From Paenibacillus sp. HW567 (GTDB lineage: Bacteria > Bacillota > Bacilli > Paenibacillales > Paenibacillaceae), in NCBI RefSeq assembly GCF_000374185.1, contig NZ_KB910518.1:3171687-3235686 (forward strand): a DNA stretch of 64,000 nucleotides. The letters are read 5' to 3'. The notes beneath the pieces were generated by a model. It was not told the origin of the DNA. It saw only the letters and a program-made list of their open reading frames with translations, and did not search any database. Positions 24,913 through 34,700 of the stretch are shown in pieces. The stretch's first letter is position 1; each line of letters opens with the position of its first letter. The position numbers were made by a program, and so were the translations under genes.

Positions 24913-27102
24913 CTATACTTTGCGGAAACGCCACAGGACACTTTGGAAATCTCCGTGCAGCGCGGGCAGCGGCAACCCTGCATACATGAGATGGTCTCCG
25001 CCATATACGCCCCCGCCCTCAAGCCACTGGTAATCAGCCTCTGGATCAAGACCCTTGAGGCGCAGATGGCGCAGAGCATCATTAGGCTCGGCCAGCGTGC
25101 GGACATATACGGCTACAGCTTCGGATTTATCCTCGGCAGCGATCAGCCACGCTGTTTCATTGCCTTCAAATGGACTCAGCAATCTGTACTGCTCTCCAAA
25201 TTGCACAAGCGGACGCAGTTCCTTATATAGCGCTACCTGCGCCTCCACTGTTGCCTTCTCATCTGCCGAAAATTTCGTCAGATCCAGCTCATAGCCGAAA
25301 TTGCCCGACATTGCCACATGACCGCGCAGTTCGAGTGAAGTATTGCGGTGAACCTGATGGTTCGGCACTGCCGACACATGGCTGCCCATCGCGCTCAGCG
25401 GATAGACCATGCTTGTTCCGTATTGGATTTTGAGCCTGCTGACTGCATCGGTGTTGTCGCTTGTCCAGGTCTGCGGCATGTAATAGAGCATGCCCGGGTC
25501 AAACCGTCCGCCGCCGCCGGAGCAGCTCTCGAACAGCACCTCCGGGAATTCCGAGGTAATTCGCTCCAGCACACTGTAGAGACCCAGCATGTAACGGTGA
25601 GCCGTTTCCCGTTGTCTCTCCGGCGGCAGCAGTGCGGACCCGATTTCGGTCATATTGCGGTTCATATCCCATTTCACATAGGTAATCGGCGCGCTGCGCA
25701 GCACATCTGCAATCCGGTCGCCAATTGCCCGGCAGACATCCTCCCGCGAGAAATCCAGCACTAGCTGCATCCGGGCCAGCGTTCTGCGGCGCTGCGGCAC
25801 ATGCAGGCACCAATCGGGATGCTGGCGGTACAGCTCACTGTCCGGGGAGATCATCTCCGGCTCAAACCACAGGCCAAACTGCATATCCAGCTTGTTCACC
25901 CGCGCGGCCAAATCCGCAAGACCCTCAGGCAGCTTCTTTGGATCGACAAACCAGTCGCCAAGCGAGCTGCGGTCATCATCACGGTGTCCGAACCAGCCGT
26001 CATCCAGTACGAACAGCTCCATGCCAAGCTCACTGCCTGTTCGGGCAATATCTTCAATCTTGGCAGCGGTAAAATCAAAATATGTAGCTTCCCAGTTATT
26101 AACCAACACTGGTCGCGTACGGTCGCGGTAGGTTCCACGGGCCAGACGTGTGCGATACAGCTTGTGATAGGTTCTGGACATCGCACCAAGCCCCTCCGCC
26201 GAGAAGACCAGCACCGCTTCCGGGGTCTGGAACGACTGGCCCGGCTCCAGCAGCCAGTTGAAGTCAAAAGGATTTATGCCAATGGACAAGCGGGTAGTCT
26301 TATACGGCTCCACCTCGGCTTGGGCGGTGAAGCTGCCGCTGTAGACGAGACTGACCCCGTACACCTCTCCATGATCCTCATCCGCTCCCTTGGAGAGCAG
26401 GGCAAGAAACGGATTGTGGGCATGGCTGCTCGCCCCCCGGCGGCTCTCAATGCCCTGCATGCCGGGAGCCAGCGCTCTGCGCTCCACATAACGCTCCCGT
26501 GCCCACGAGCCTGACAAGTGCAGCAGGTCATAGCTGGAGTCGCGCAGGTCCACACTCATGCTGAGTCCGCGCAGCAGCTTCAGCGAACCTGTACCCTCAT
26601 TCACAAAACGCACAGAACGCGTAATCGCATTCAGCCCGACAAATACAGTGTAGCTCAGAATAATCCGCAATCCGGCAACAGCATCAAGCAGCTCCAGCTC
26701 CAGCGTTTCGGCCTCGTCCTCATGCTCTGTATAAGTAGCCGGAAGTCCTTCAAGAGCGGCTTTGCCTTTATAGATGCGGTGCTTGTCGTACACTGCCTCG
26801 GAAGCCGTCGTTCCATCACCAGCCTGGATTTGGTAGGCGGGATGGCGGAAATCCCCAACCCCGTATGACGGGTATTCCTGGGCAATGGTGTCATACGAGA
26901 TCGACATATCCTCCGGAAATGGACTTGGCGAGAAGGAGCACCGCTCTGTGAGCTGCAGAATGGCGGACAACCGGGTTGCCCGAATTTTCCTGCCCCAATA
27001 TACATGCGCCGGAATGCCGGCCGGCAGCAGTTGAATAACATAGCTGGTTGCGCTGCTCTGAATATGAAAGATACGTTCCTCAGAAAAATATTGAATGCCC
27101 AT
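24913..27102 (-). CDS. GH36 alpha-galactosidase
   Basis: 729 residues, full length for bacterial GH36: an N-terminal beta-supersandwich, a (beta/alpha)8 barrel beginning around VNNWEATYFDF, and a C-terminal beta domain. The nucleophile is Asp479 in YVKWDMNRN and the acid/base Asp549 in TWTSDNTDAVSR; LFVLDDGWFG, LWFEPEMI and ESCSGGGGRFD are also present. No signal peptide, so it acts in the cytosol on imported raffinose-type oligosaccharides or galactomannan fragments. AGGAGG precedes the ATG, with the TGCTAACAAAA leader motif just upstream. No transporter adjoins it. Confidence 0.96.
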   Translation of the reverse strand: MGIQYFSEERIFHIQSSATSYVIQLLPAGIPAHVYWGRKIRATRLSAILQLTERCSFSPSPFPEDMSISYDTIAQEYPSYGVGDFRHPAYQIQAGDGTTASEAVYDKHRIYKGKAALEGLPATYTEHEDEAETLELELLDAVAGLRIILSYTVFVGLNAITRSVRFVNEGTGSLKLLRGLSMSVDLRDSSYDLLHLSGSWARERYVERRALAPGMQGIESRRGASSHAHNPFLALLSKGADEDHGEVYGVSLVYSGSFTAQAEVEPYKTTRLSIGINPFDFNWLLEPGQSFQTPEAVLVFSAEGLGAMSRTYHKLYRTRLARGTYRDRTRPVLVNNWEATYFDFTAAKIEDIARTGSELGMELFVLDDGWFGHRDDDRSSLGDWFVDPKKLPEGLADLAARVNKLDMQFGLWFEPEMISPDSELYRQHPDWCLHVPQRRRTLARMQLVLDFSREDVCRAIGDRIADVLRSAPITYVKWDMNRNMTEIGSALLPPERQRETAHRYMLGLYSVLERITSEFPEVLFESCSGGGGRFDPGMLYYMPQTWTSDNTDAVSRLKIQYGTSMVYPLSAMGSHVSAVPNHQVHRNTSLELRGHVAMSGNFGYELDLTKFSADEKATVEAQVALYKELRPLVQFGEQYRLLSPFEGNETAWLIAAEDKSEAVAVYVRTLAEPNDALRHLRLKGLDPEADYQWLEGGGVYGGDHLMYAGLPLPALHGDFQSVLWRFRKV

Positions 27103-27160
27103 CTGTTCCTCCTAAGATTTTGTTAGCAATAAGCCACATAAATTCCCTCTACAAACTCAG

Positions 27161-27202
27161 TTTTGTTAGCATATGCTAAGTATATAGTGAAATCGCTTTT
27201 AT
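27161..27202 (-). promoter_or_regulatory. palindrome and weak cre-like site upstream of alpha-galactosidase
   Basis: TTAGCATATGCTAA is a perfect 14-base palindrome at 27166-27179, a likely operator. GTGAAATCGCTTTTAT at 27187-27202 matches the CcpA consensus with two mismatches. TATACT between them could be the -10. Regulator unknown. Confidence 0.4.
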
Positions 27203-27220
27203 TTCATCTATGCGGGCAAT

Positions 27221-27844
27221 TCATTTGGCATATTGCAGGATTGCAATTGCAGCCCGTTCCCGGCGTTCGGCATCCTCGCTATACAGAGCAGTCTTAAGAA
27301 CAGCGAGCGCTTCGGCTAACGTCTCCTCATCTACTTTTCCTGCCTTATCTCCATTCGTATTGTCCTCCCCCGACAAGCCTGTAATCCACAAATCAAGCTT
27401 TGCCCCCGGCAGCGGCCCTGTGTACTGTGAGACAAGCACCTCCCCCGTCATCCAATCTCTTACAGAAGGATTAAGCTCAGCAAAGGGTACGCTCTTCAGC
27501 CAGGTCACCCCCCGCCGGTGGCAGCGTCCATCTTCGGGATTATCAGAAGCCTCATCATAGAAATAATCACCCAGATCGCCCAAATACGCCCACTGTTCAT
27601 CCGCCATCAGCACGTAATCCCCATCCTGCATGTTATGTACAAAAAGCTCCAGGCTCTCCAGGTCTGCTTCCAGCTCCCGCCCCTGATCCGCACCGTTCTG
27701 AATCAGCCTTCTGCGGATTTCCTCTCTGTCCACGTTATCCAGATCACCGATGCCTGTACATCCCATACAGATATAGTTATCCTGAAGGAACTCTTGTATC
27801 CGCTCAACATAAAGCGGCTGTGTCTTGATCTGAAACAGTTTCAT
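27221..27844 (-). CDS. hypothetical protein
   Basis: 207 residues, acidic, soluble. The start MKLFQIKTQPLYVERIQEFL and the NYICMGCTGIGDLDNVDREE segment recall the N-terminal part of some Mrr-like restriction-system proteins, but no nuclease motif is visible and I do not assign it. The rest includes a possible beta-rich middle (DGDYVLMADEQWAYLGDLGD) and a helical tail with repeated Glu/Ala. GGAGGAGG precedes the chosen ATG. Single gene next to the AbiH/ncRNA region. Confidence 0.7.
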   Translation of the reverse strand: MKLFQIKTQPLYVERIQEFLQDNYICMGCTGIGDLDNVDREEIRRRLIQNGADQGRELEADLESLELFVHNMQDGDYVLMADEQWAYLGDLGDYFYDEASDNPEDGRCHRRGVTWLKSVPFAELNPSVRDWMTGEVLVSQYTGPLPGAKLDLWITGLSGEDNTNGDKAGKVDEETLAEALAVLKTALYSEDAERRERAAIAILQYAK

Positions 27845-27921
27845 AGCTCTTCCTCCTCCTGCCATCCTTTAACCTTAGGCTATACGGAAATTATACAACA
27901 AAAAACCAAGTAAACAGGCGC

Positions 27922-27937
27922 ATAATAGCGCTTACAT
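27922..27937. promoter_or_regulatory. possible cre site
   Basis: ATGTAAGCGCTATTAT on the minus strand matches the CcpA cre consensus with one mismatch. It lies between the hypothetical gene at 27221-27844 and the candidate ncRNA promoter. Confidence 0.3.
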
Positions 27938-28016
27938 TAGAATACAATCAGAAATTTGCCCAAATTTAAAGTATTCGCCTTTTTACTAATCTGCTGTCCG
28001 GGGGTATAATTCAGGT

Positions 28017-28400
28017 ATCAACTCAAGGAACCATACACTGCAGAAAGGGGCAACGGCGGGCAGCTACAATCGCTTCGCGGGGTCACTTTGGCAGATGTAC
28101 TCCCTGAGCTTGAGACTATATCTTTGATCCTGTCGGTAAAGCTTTCAATCCATCCCGGAACGCTATGGTGCGGGCTTCCTAAAGCTCAAGTGTTGAATCA
28201 TCAATCCAATCGTTACCAGGGGATGAATTAGAGAAGATTTAACGGGCAGGATAGGCAAATCAACTGCCGCCTCGGACCGATTTCTACCCGGCTGAGTACA
28301 AAGGATAGGATAAGGAGTCTGAGAAGAACATGGGTATAGTGGTTACAGCATAAACCTCTACTATTGATGAGTAATCAATAATGGAGGTTTATGTGTGTTT
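28017..28400 (+). ncRNA. candidate structured non-coding RNA of unknown family
   Basis: In a 566-base gap without a credible frame. A promoter TTTACT-N17-TATAAT (27982-28010) points into it, and a strong hairpin ATAAACCTC..GAGGTTTAT with inner TATTGAT/ATCAATA (28350-28392) and a T-rich end closes it. Pairings seen: AACCA near 28029 with TGGTT near 28340, CTCAAG at 28023 with CTTGAG near 28109, CATCCC with GGGATG, and GGCAG with CTGCC. I checked by eye for RNase P, tmRNA, 6S, SRP and common riboswitch cores and found none. It could instead be decayed coding sequence. Confidence 0.35.
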
Positions 28401-28410
28401 GGGACTCTTT

Positions 28411-29349
28411 TTAAGAGATATGATAAGTGCTGAAATCCCCGCGGAACTTACAGCTTCTAATCATCTCCTGGTACTCTGCCCGCTTGTCGGGGCCTTCGAA
28501 ATCATTTAGATGCCAGGTGATCTTCGCTGTGTCCACCCTTTTGCAGATCTCTTCAATATAGATTTTATCCACCTCCGCGAAGGAAAATCCGAATGAATAG
28601 ATGCTGTCAACGGACGATGTAAGCCCCTCAAAAAAATGCTTGTGCTTCAGCATGGCGCCAGCGGTATTTTTCCGCAGCAGCTTCTGAATTTCCTGCAGTC
28701 CTTCTTCTGAACCCGTATACATCTCCATATTCGACTCGTAATAATCTTCATCATTGCCATGTCCAACCAGCAGGTCGCCTCCTTGCTCGCCGTGGATATG
28801 ACAGACATTTTTCGCCTGATACAGGATTTCCAACGTTTTCGTGTAATTGAACGTCAGAAAATGATCTTCTTCTTTGTTGATAAGTGCGGCAAAATCATCT
28901 TTGCTTGGAATTTCGTCAATATCCTCAATCGTATCTACCCAATCGGTAAAATAATCAGTAATGCTCCGGGTGGGCTCGATCAGACTATTTACCAAATCTT
29001 CAATGTTGAACGCATTCTTGCTGTACTCCGGATCTCCGTCTTCATCCAGTTGCTCTTCGATACTATCAATCCATTCGCTAAGGTCTAAGACACCCAATGA
29101 AGTCTCAAGATCACTCCATTTATCCGCATCAGGCTCGACATCCGATATTAGCCGAAGCAAGTAGGATACCGTATCAACATCATCATATACCTCCTCTCCA
29201 CGGGGCATTGTTCTACTCTCGGGTACTGTAAAATTGTCACCGGCCGATTCAGGGTACTCCTCTTTCAGGTATTGATGGAAATGCTCATAGGATGTCTTCA
29301 TTCTGTGCGCCAAATCAAATCCGTTTCCCACAATAAACAGCTTGGCCAC
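28411..29349 (-). CDS. AbiH-family phage abortive-infection protein
   Basis: 312 residues. AbiH signature start LFIVGNGFDLAHRMKTSYEH, then FLTFNYTKTLEILYQ, VCHIHGEQGG, LLVGHGNDEDYYE, and IYSFGFSFAEVDKIYIEEI near the end. Members are single-gene anti-phage systems; the Gly-Asn-Gly-Phe-Asp start resembles a nucleotide-binding fold. The catalytic role is not established. GTG start with GGAG five bases before. Its stop is ten bases from the candidate ncRNA hairpin, convergent. No other defence gene is adjacent. Confidence 0.85.
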   Translation of the reverse strand: MAKLFIVGNGFDLAHRMKTSYEHFHQYLKEEYPESAGDNFTVPESRTMPRGEEVYDDVDTVSYLLRLISDVEPDADKWSDLETSLGVLDLSEWIDSIEEQLDEDGDPEYSKNAFNIEDLVNSLIEPTRSITDYFTDWVDTIEDIDEIPSKDDFAALINKEEDHFLTFNYTKTLEILYQAKNVCHIHGEQGGDLLVGHGNDEDYYESNMEMYTGSEEGLQEIQKLLRKNTAGAMLKHKHFFEGLTSSVDSIYSFGFSFAEVDKIYIEEICKRVDTAKITWHLNDFEGPDKRAEYQEMIRSCKFRGDFSTYHIS

Positions 29350-29445
29350 TGCAACTCCTTCTTTCCGTAATATAAGGGGTTTTCATAGATTCAATCACAC
29401 TTATTATCATTATGTTATTATCTAGTTGTTAAAATCAATATAATC

Positions 29446-29490
29446 CCGTTCTCTACTTTTGTCAACCTTCGCCAGCAACTTAGAGAACGG
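29446..29490 (-). terminator. hairpin at the LysR stop codon
   Basis: CCCGTTCTCTA / TAGAGAACGGG arms; the LysR stop lies in one arm. No T run, so either a terminator variant or mRNA-end stabiliser. Confidence 0.45.
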
Positions 29491-30373
29491 GCAGCCCAGC
29501 CAGCTCCTGCTTCAAAAATTGATACAGGCTCCGGCTGGCCGGATTCAGGGGGTAATCAGCCATTCGGCAGGCGATGCCGCAGGTCATATCCACAGCTTGT
29601 CCTTCCAGCTTACGGAATACAGTTCCGGCTGGTACGGGGTGAAGTGTAACCTCCGGCACAAGCGCGATTCCGAGCCCGCTCTCCACGTAGAATTTCAAGG
29701 CAGACATACTGTTGATTTCCATCGTGTCCAGCGGCGGGCCGGCAGATTCCTGCAGCACGCTTTCGAGTTTTTTGCGGTAAGGGCAATGGGGTGCGGTAAT
29801 CAGCAGGCGGTGTCCGCGCAGATGGTCTGCAGTGATCCTCACCTCTGAGGCCAGAGGATGCTCCTCAGGCATTAACAGCACGAACGGCTCCGTGAACAGC
29901 GGCTCAAAATACAGCTCCTTTCCCAGCTCCGGGGCCGAGCACAGCACAAGATCCAGCTCTCCGTGAAGCAGCCGCTCACACAGAGCGCCCGAACCGGATA
30001 TATCTACGGACAGCTCCATTTTGGGAAACTGAGACATGAATTTGCGTAAGATTACAGGCAGCCGGTAGCTGGCCGTAGGGTCGGTTGCACCTATACGCAC
30101 ACTCCCCGCTTCACCTGATTGCAAGTCGGCCAGGCTGCTATGCAGCCGCTCCATATCCTTCACAATGCGCAGGCTCTGCTCGTAAAACAAGCGCCCGGCT
30201 TCAGTTAAGCTGATGCCTTTGCCGCGTTCAAGCAGCTCAACCCCGAGATTCGCTTCCAGCTTCTGAATTTGCATTGTGACCGTCGACTGGGCATAATTCA
30301 GCTCCTCCGCTGCACGGTTGAAGCTTCCGGTACGGACGATGGCGTGAAAGGTTTTTAATGTTTTCAGCTCCAG
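29480..30373 (-). CDS. LysR-family transcriptional regulator
   Basis: About 297 residues: winged helix LKTLKTFHAIVRTGSFNRAA, EELNYAQSTVTMQIQKLEAN, and a periplasmic-binding-type effector domain (RIGATDPTASYRLPVILRKF, LDLVLCSAPELG, VESGLGIALVPE). The start is uncertain. A CTG at 30373 has AAGGG six bases upstream and gives a typical LysR N-terminus; ATG codons at 30442-30451 add 26 residues but have no ribosome site. It is divergent from the SDR gene at 30933, its likely target, across a repeat-filled gap. Confidence 0.88.
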   Translation of the reverse strand: MELKTLKTFHAIVRTGSFNRAAEELNYAQSTVTMQIQKLEANLGVELLERGKGISLTEAGRLFYEQSLRIVKDMERLHSSLADLQSGEAGSVRIGATDPTASYRLPVILRKFMSQFPKMELSVDISGSGALCERLLHGELDLVLCSAPELGKELYFEPLFTEPFVLLMPEEHPLASEVRITADHLRGHRLLITAPHCPYRKKLESVLQESAGPPLDTMEINSMSALKFYVESGLGIALVPEVTLHPVPAGTVFRKLEGQAVDMTCGIACRMADYPLNPASRSLYQFLKQELAGLPVL

Positions 30374-30540
30374 ATAGATCCCTTCTTTCTGCTTCAATTC
30401 AAATAAACTCTGCAATTCAAAATAATTGAACACATTCTTCATTACATTCAATTATACAAAATTAAAAAAGCTATATAAAATACTCTATGTAGCTGGCCGC
30501 GCTTCCCTTCATGGCACTATCTGAAGATGAAATTCCCAAC

Positions 30541-30805
30541 GGTGATAGAGGCAATCAATAGGCTGTATCTGGAGATAAGCTGTCCGTGGAGTATAAGCGG
30601 ATTGGGTGGGATTGTACTTTCTGCAATAGAATATCCATTATTCTGTGATGAATGGCATTCTGCTGTATTTCGTACAATAGATTTCTATACTATGGGTCAA
30701 AAACAGGTTGTCGGCTCAATTTGACTGTACAAACTGCAATAGAATCTGTTTTCCGGCCGATTCAGAGAGGATCTGCTGTAGAAAGTGCAATTGAATGCTT
30801 CCTAA
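30541..30805. repeat. degenerate repeat array
   Basis: At least four units with the pattern TGTA-N6-TGCAATAGAAT begin near 30612, 30664, 30726 and 30777, spaced about 50-62 bases; a weaker fifth lies near 30545. The array fills most of the gap between the LysR and SDR genes. No frame of note. Confidence 0.55.
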
Positions 30806-30932
30806 TGATCTCAAAAGAAATTGGGAAAGCAGCCGTGCTACAACGAGGCCGCGAGAAAGCCGGTTCCGCTCAACAGATTGTTACTTCAAAGCTAATTGCA
30901 AATAAGCACAATAATTCGAGGAGTGAATGAAC

Positions 30933-31673
30933 ATGGAATTGTCAGGCAAAGTGGCACTTGTAACTGGTGGAGGAACGGGCATTGGCAGGGCAACCAGCCT
31001 TGAGCTGGCTGAACGCGGAGCTATCGTCGCCGTTAACTATTCCCGTTCGGAGGCGGAAGCACTGGAAACGGTCCAGATGATCATTGACCGGGGAGGACAG
31101 GCTATTGCCGTACGCGCGGACGTATCTAAGGATGCCGAAGTGCGGAACATGGCTGAACAGATCGCCGGAACCTTCGGAACCATTGATCTGCTTGTGAATA
31201 ATGCCAGTATTACGAGGCACCTTGCCATGAGTGATTTGGAAGCAGTCACGGAAGAAGTATGGGATGATTTGTTTGATGTGAATGTCAAAGGCATGTTCTT
31301 TTGCGCCCGGGCCGCAGCGCCGTATATGAAAAAGAACAAGCAAGGCGCCATCGTTAATCTCGGCAGCATCGCCGGAGCTACCGGAGCAGGCTCCTCCCTT
31401 CCCTACGCGGTATCCAAGGCCGCCGTGCATGGGCTGACCAGATCCCTGGCCCGCGCGCTGGCCCCCGACATCCAGGTCAACTGCATAGCACCGGGCGCTG
31501 TCGCCACCAGATGGTGGGCAGGCCGCGAAGAGCAAATGAACCGGCTCGCCCCGAATCTGCTGCTGCAGCGCATTGCCACCCCGGAGGATGTTGCCCGGTT
31601 CATTTGCTCTGCTCTGGAGCAGGAGGCGATGACGGGGCAGATCATTACAGTAGACAGCGGGCAAACGCTGTAA
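30933..31673 (+). CDS. short-chain dehydrogenase/reductase (FabG-like)
   Basis: 246 residues of classical SDR: cofactor motif VTGGGTGIGRATS, structural NNAS, catalytic Ser near NLGSIAGATGAGSS, and YAVSKAA (Tyr-x3-Lys). The end EAMTGQIITVDSGQTL is typical. Reduces a ketone or oxidises an alcohol with NAD(P). Substrate unknown. The ATG at 30933 has GAGGAG nine bases upstream; the ATG at 30927 is too close. Divergent from a LysR regulator. Confidence 0.9.
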   Translation: MELSGKVALVTGGGTGIGRATSLELAERGAIVAVNYSRSEAEALETVQMIIDRGGQAIAVRADVSKDAEVRNMAEQIAGTFGTIDLLVNNASITRHLAMSDLEAVTEEVWDDLFDVNVKGMFFCARAAAPYMKKNKQGAIVNLGSIAGATGAGSSLPYAVSKAAVHGLTRSLARALAPDIQVNCIAPGAVATRWWAGREEQMNRLAPNLLLQRIATPEDVARFICSALEQEAMTGQIITVDSGQTL

Positions 31674-31708
31674 TGTTGTTGTTTTAAAAAAGTACGTATA
31701 TCATATAA

Positions 31709-31764
31709 AAAAACGAAGGGCATCCCAAGCCGCTTGATGGCTTTGTGGGACACCCCTCGTTCGA
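31709..31764 (-). terminator. terminator of the xyloglucanase gene
   Basis: CGAGGGG/CCCTTCG and GTCCCA/TGGGAT paired arms followed by seven T on the minus strand; may also slow the convergent SDR transcript. Confidence 0.75.
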
Positions 31765-31784
31765 ATTGCCGCTAACCCTTCAGC

Positions 31785-34700
31785 TTAGGAAGGTTCATTC
31801 CCCCACACAAGACTGCCGGAAATGTAGGCCGGAGCCTTGCTCCAGTCTGCGTAGCTGTTATCCGTAGAGTCGAAGGAATAGTCGTCTGTCTGCGTGTAAG
31901 TGGTCCAGTTCGACTTTACGGCCTGCATCTGGATATCAACGCTTGCACCTGCTGCCAGAGAGCCGGCGGCGCTTGTAAATCCAATCTCCACATAATAATC
32001 CGCGCCGGTCTTGGCCGCAGGCATTTTAACAAAAGTTCCGGTCACATTCGCACTGCCCACCTGGGACCAGTCACAGAAGAAGTTCTGTGTCTGCTCACCA
32101 TCAATCGTGTAATAGTATCTTATCTTCACGTCTGACAGGGAGATGCTGCTTGTCCCTGTATTGGTCAGCTTGAATTTGGGATTGATGGATTGTACGGACG
32201 CTGTCTTATTGCCATTGAACATCTGCACTTTAACCGCGCCAGCCGGTGCAGCGGTTGTATCCACGACAGCGACGGCGAGCGAAGCGGCTGCTCCGGCGCT
32301 GAAGTTGAAGCTCAAGGTAGTTGTACCCGCTGCTTGCGCGGCCAGATATTCCTTCTTCAGCGTTACGGTCGTGCCGCTGACGGTATAATCCGTTCCCGCC
32401 GTCAGCGTTGCCGTTCCGTTCTTGATCGAGCTTAAGGTATTGCCGTTCAAGGTCAACGTGACTGGAATATCTGCCTGATTGGCCGTTTTCTTATCGAAGC
32501 TGGCGGTGGTCGGCGTGATGGCCGAATTTGCCGCTGCGGTGGTATCAACAACCGTGACGGTAAGTGAAGCGGCAGCTCCGGCACTGAAGTTAAAGCTTAA
32601 GGTAGCCGTACCCACTGCTTGCGCGGCCAGATATTCTTTCTTCAGTGTTACGGTCGTGCCGCTGACGGTATAATCCGTTCCCGCCGTCAGGGTTGCCGCT
32701 CCGTTCTTGATCGAGCTTAAGGTATTGCCATTCAGGGTCAGAGTGACTGGAATATCCGCCTGATTGGCCGTTTTCTTGTCAAAGCTGGCAGTAACCGGCG
32801 TGATGGCTGAGTTAGCTGCTGCGGTGGTATCGACAACAGTAACGGTCAGCGATTTTGCCGCCCCTGCACTGAAATTGAAGCTCAGCGCGGTCGTACCCAC
32901 GGCTTGGGCGGCCAGATAAGCCTTCTTAATGGTGACCGCGGTTCCGCTGACGGTATAATCCGTTCCGGCTGTCAAGGTTGCTGCTCCGTTCTTGATCGAG
33001 CTCAGCGTATTGCCATTTAAGGTCATCGTTACTGCAATATCCGCCTGGTTCGCGGTCTTCTTGTCAAAGCTAGCGGTGGTTGGTGTGATCGAAGCGCCGG
33101 TAACAGGCGTATTTACCGGATCAGCGTACAGCGTCCCCCGGCCGTTCGTTCCGAGATAGACCCGTCCGTAAACTCTTGGATCTCCTGTAATCGCCATGTT
33201 GATTTTGGCATATTGATGGGCATCATCGTTGATCCGTACCCATGACGCGCCTGCATCATCTGAACGGAAGACACCTCTGACTCCGTCGATCTTGGCTACT
33301 GTATACAGCGCCATATAGGTCTGACCCGGAGCGGCCATTCCATAGCCAATCAGGTCGGCTTCTTCAACGTTCGACAGCTTGGTGAAGCTCGCTCCTGAGT
33401 TGGTGGAGTGCCACAAGCCATATTTATTCTCGACTGTATTGCCGCCGGCAAACCAGATATCCCCTTCAATTCCCGGCACGGCCTTCATGCTGATCTGAGC
33501 CTGATTCGGCTGCAGTCCGCCTACGTTATTGGTTGGGAACCCTGTCGCCGCTGAAGCATTGAAAGTAGCCCCTCCATCAACGCTGACATAGAAGGTTCCA
33601 GCATAGAATGCATAGAATTTATTGGCGTTCACCCGGTCAGAAGCTATTTTGGCTCCTGCCGGAACCCCGGTGCTGGCTGTCCAGGAATTACCTGTAGTTT
33701 TGGAGTAGTAAACCCCGATATCCGAGGTGCTCCACAGGATGGAATTACCGCTGGCGGATACAGCAACCTGCCCTTGCCCCGCAGTGGTCTTCGAACCGTT
33801 CGAAGGCTCGCCGTTCGGCATGTACCAGTTCACACCGCCGTCGTTGGAGATGCCGATAGATTTCATGCTCGGTGTTTTCTCCTTATCGGCTCCGCCTACC
33901 CGCACCACGTAAGAAGGACTCAGCTCCGCATAATCAATGCCTGTCGTAGTCGCCCATGACGGACTCGTCTGGAACTTGACCGGCGCCTGTGTCAAATCCT
34001 CATACCGGAAGCCGGAAACGTCGCCAAGCGCCGTGATCAGATGGGCCGTTCCCGTTGGAGGGCTAATCAGGCCAAGCACGGCGGTTTCCTCCACCCCTTT
34101 GGCCATAACCGAGATATTAACCTTGCCGCCGGTATCCCATGAGGTCAAATTATTCGATCCGTAGATTGTAGCTCCCGTTCCGTACAGCATACGATTCGAA
34201 TTGAACGGGTCAATCTCCAGATCGCCCATCATCCAGCCGAGCTTAGGAGACGGATCAAGCGATGTAGAGTTGGTGACACCATGATTGAGCCAAGGTGCTG
34301 CGGTAATGTCCATAGCGAATTTATAGGTCCGCTCCGGATAACCGTTCCAATCCCAGATCCGGCTCCAGGTTGCGCCGCCGTTCGTGCTGCGGAAGATCAC
34401 CTCATCCGGCCACCAGGCATTCAGGCTCGATACCATAAGTGTGTTCGGATGCTGGGCATCCAGCGCCAGTCCGCCGAAGCCATACCAGTTATCCGTACCG
34501 GTGGATGGGCTGATGTTCGTCCAGGCCCCGCTGGCTGTGTTGAGCTTCCACACCTCGCCTTTGCTGCCGTCATACGGTCCTACTCCATTGCTGTAGGTAA
34601 TATATAGATCACCTGTGGAGGAGAGCTCGCCATGATGGGGAAGATAGCCGGTAGGCTGCCCGGGAATTGCCGTCCACGTTGCTCCGCCGTCGGTGCTGCG

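Noticed and set aside
25801..26514. 237-codon plus-strand frame in the alpha-galactosidase gene
   Set aside because: Antisense shadow; no start signal and no family features.
28017..28400. RNase P RNA, tmRNA, 6S or SRP RNA identity for the candidate ncRNA
   Set aside because: A loose likeness of the 3' part to RNase P (GCCGCC, GAGTAC, GGTTACAG) was noted, but the universal GAGGAAAGTCC and ACAGAAA cores are absent; no core of the other RNAs was found.
30541..30805. CRISPR array
   Set aside because: Units are degenerate, unequal in spacing and lack identical direct repeats; no cas genes are present.
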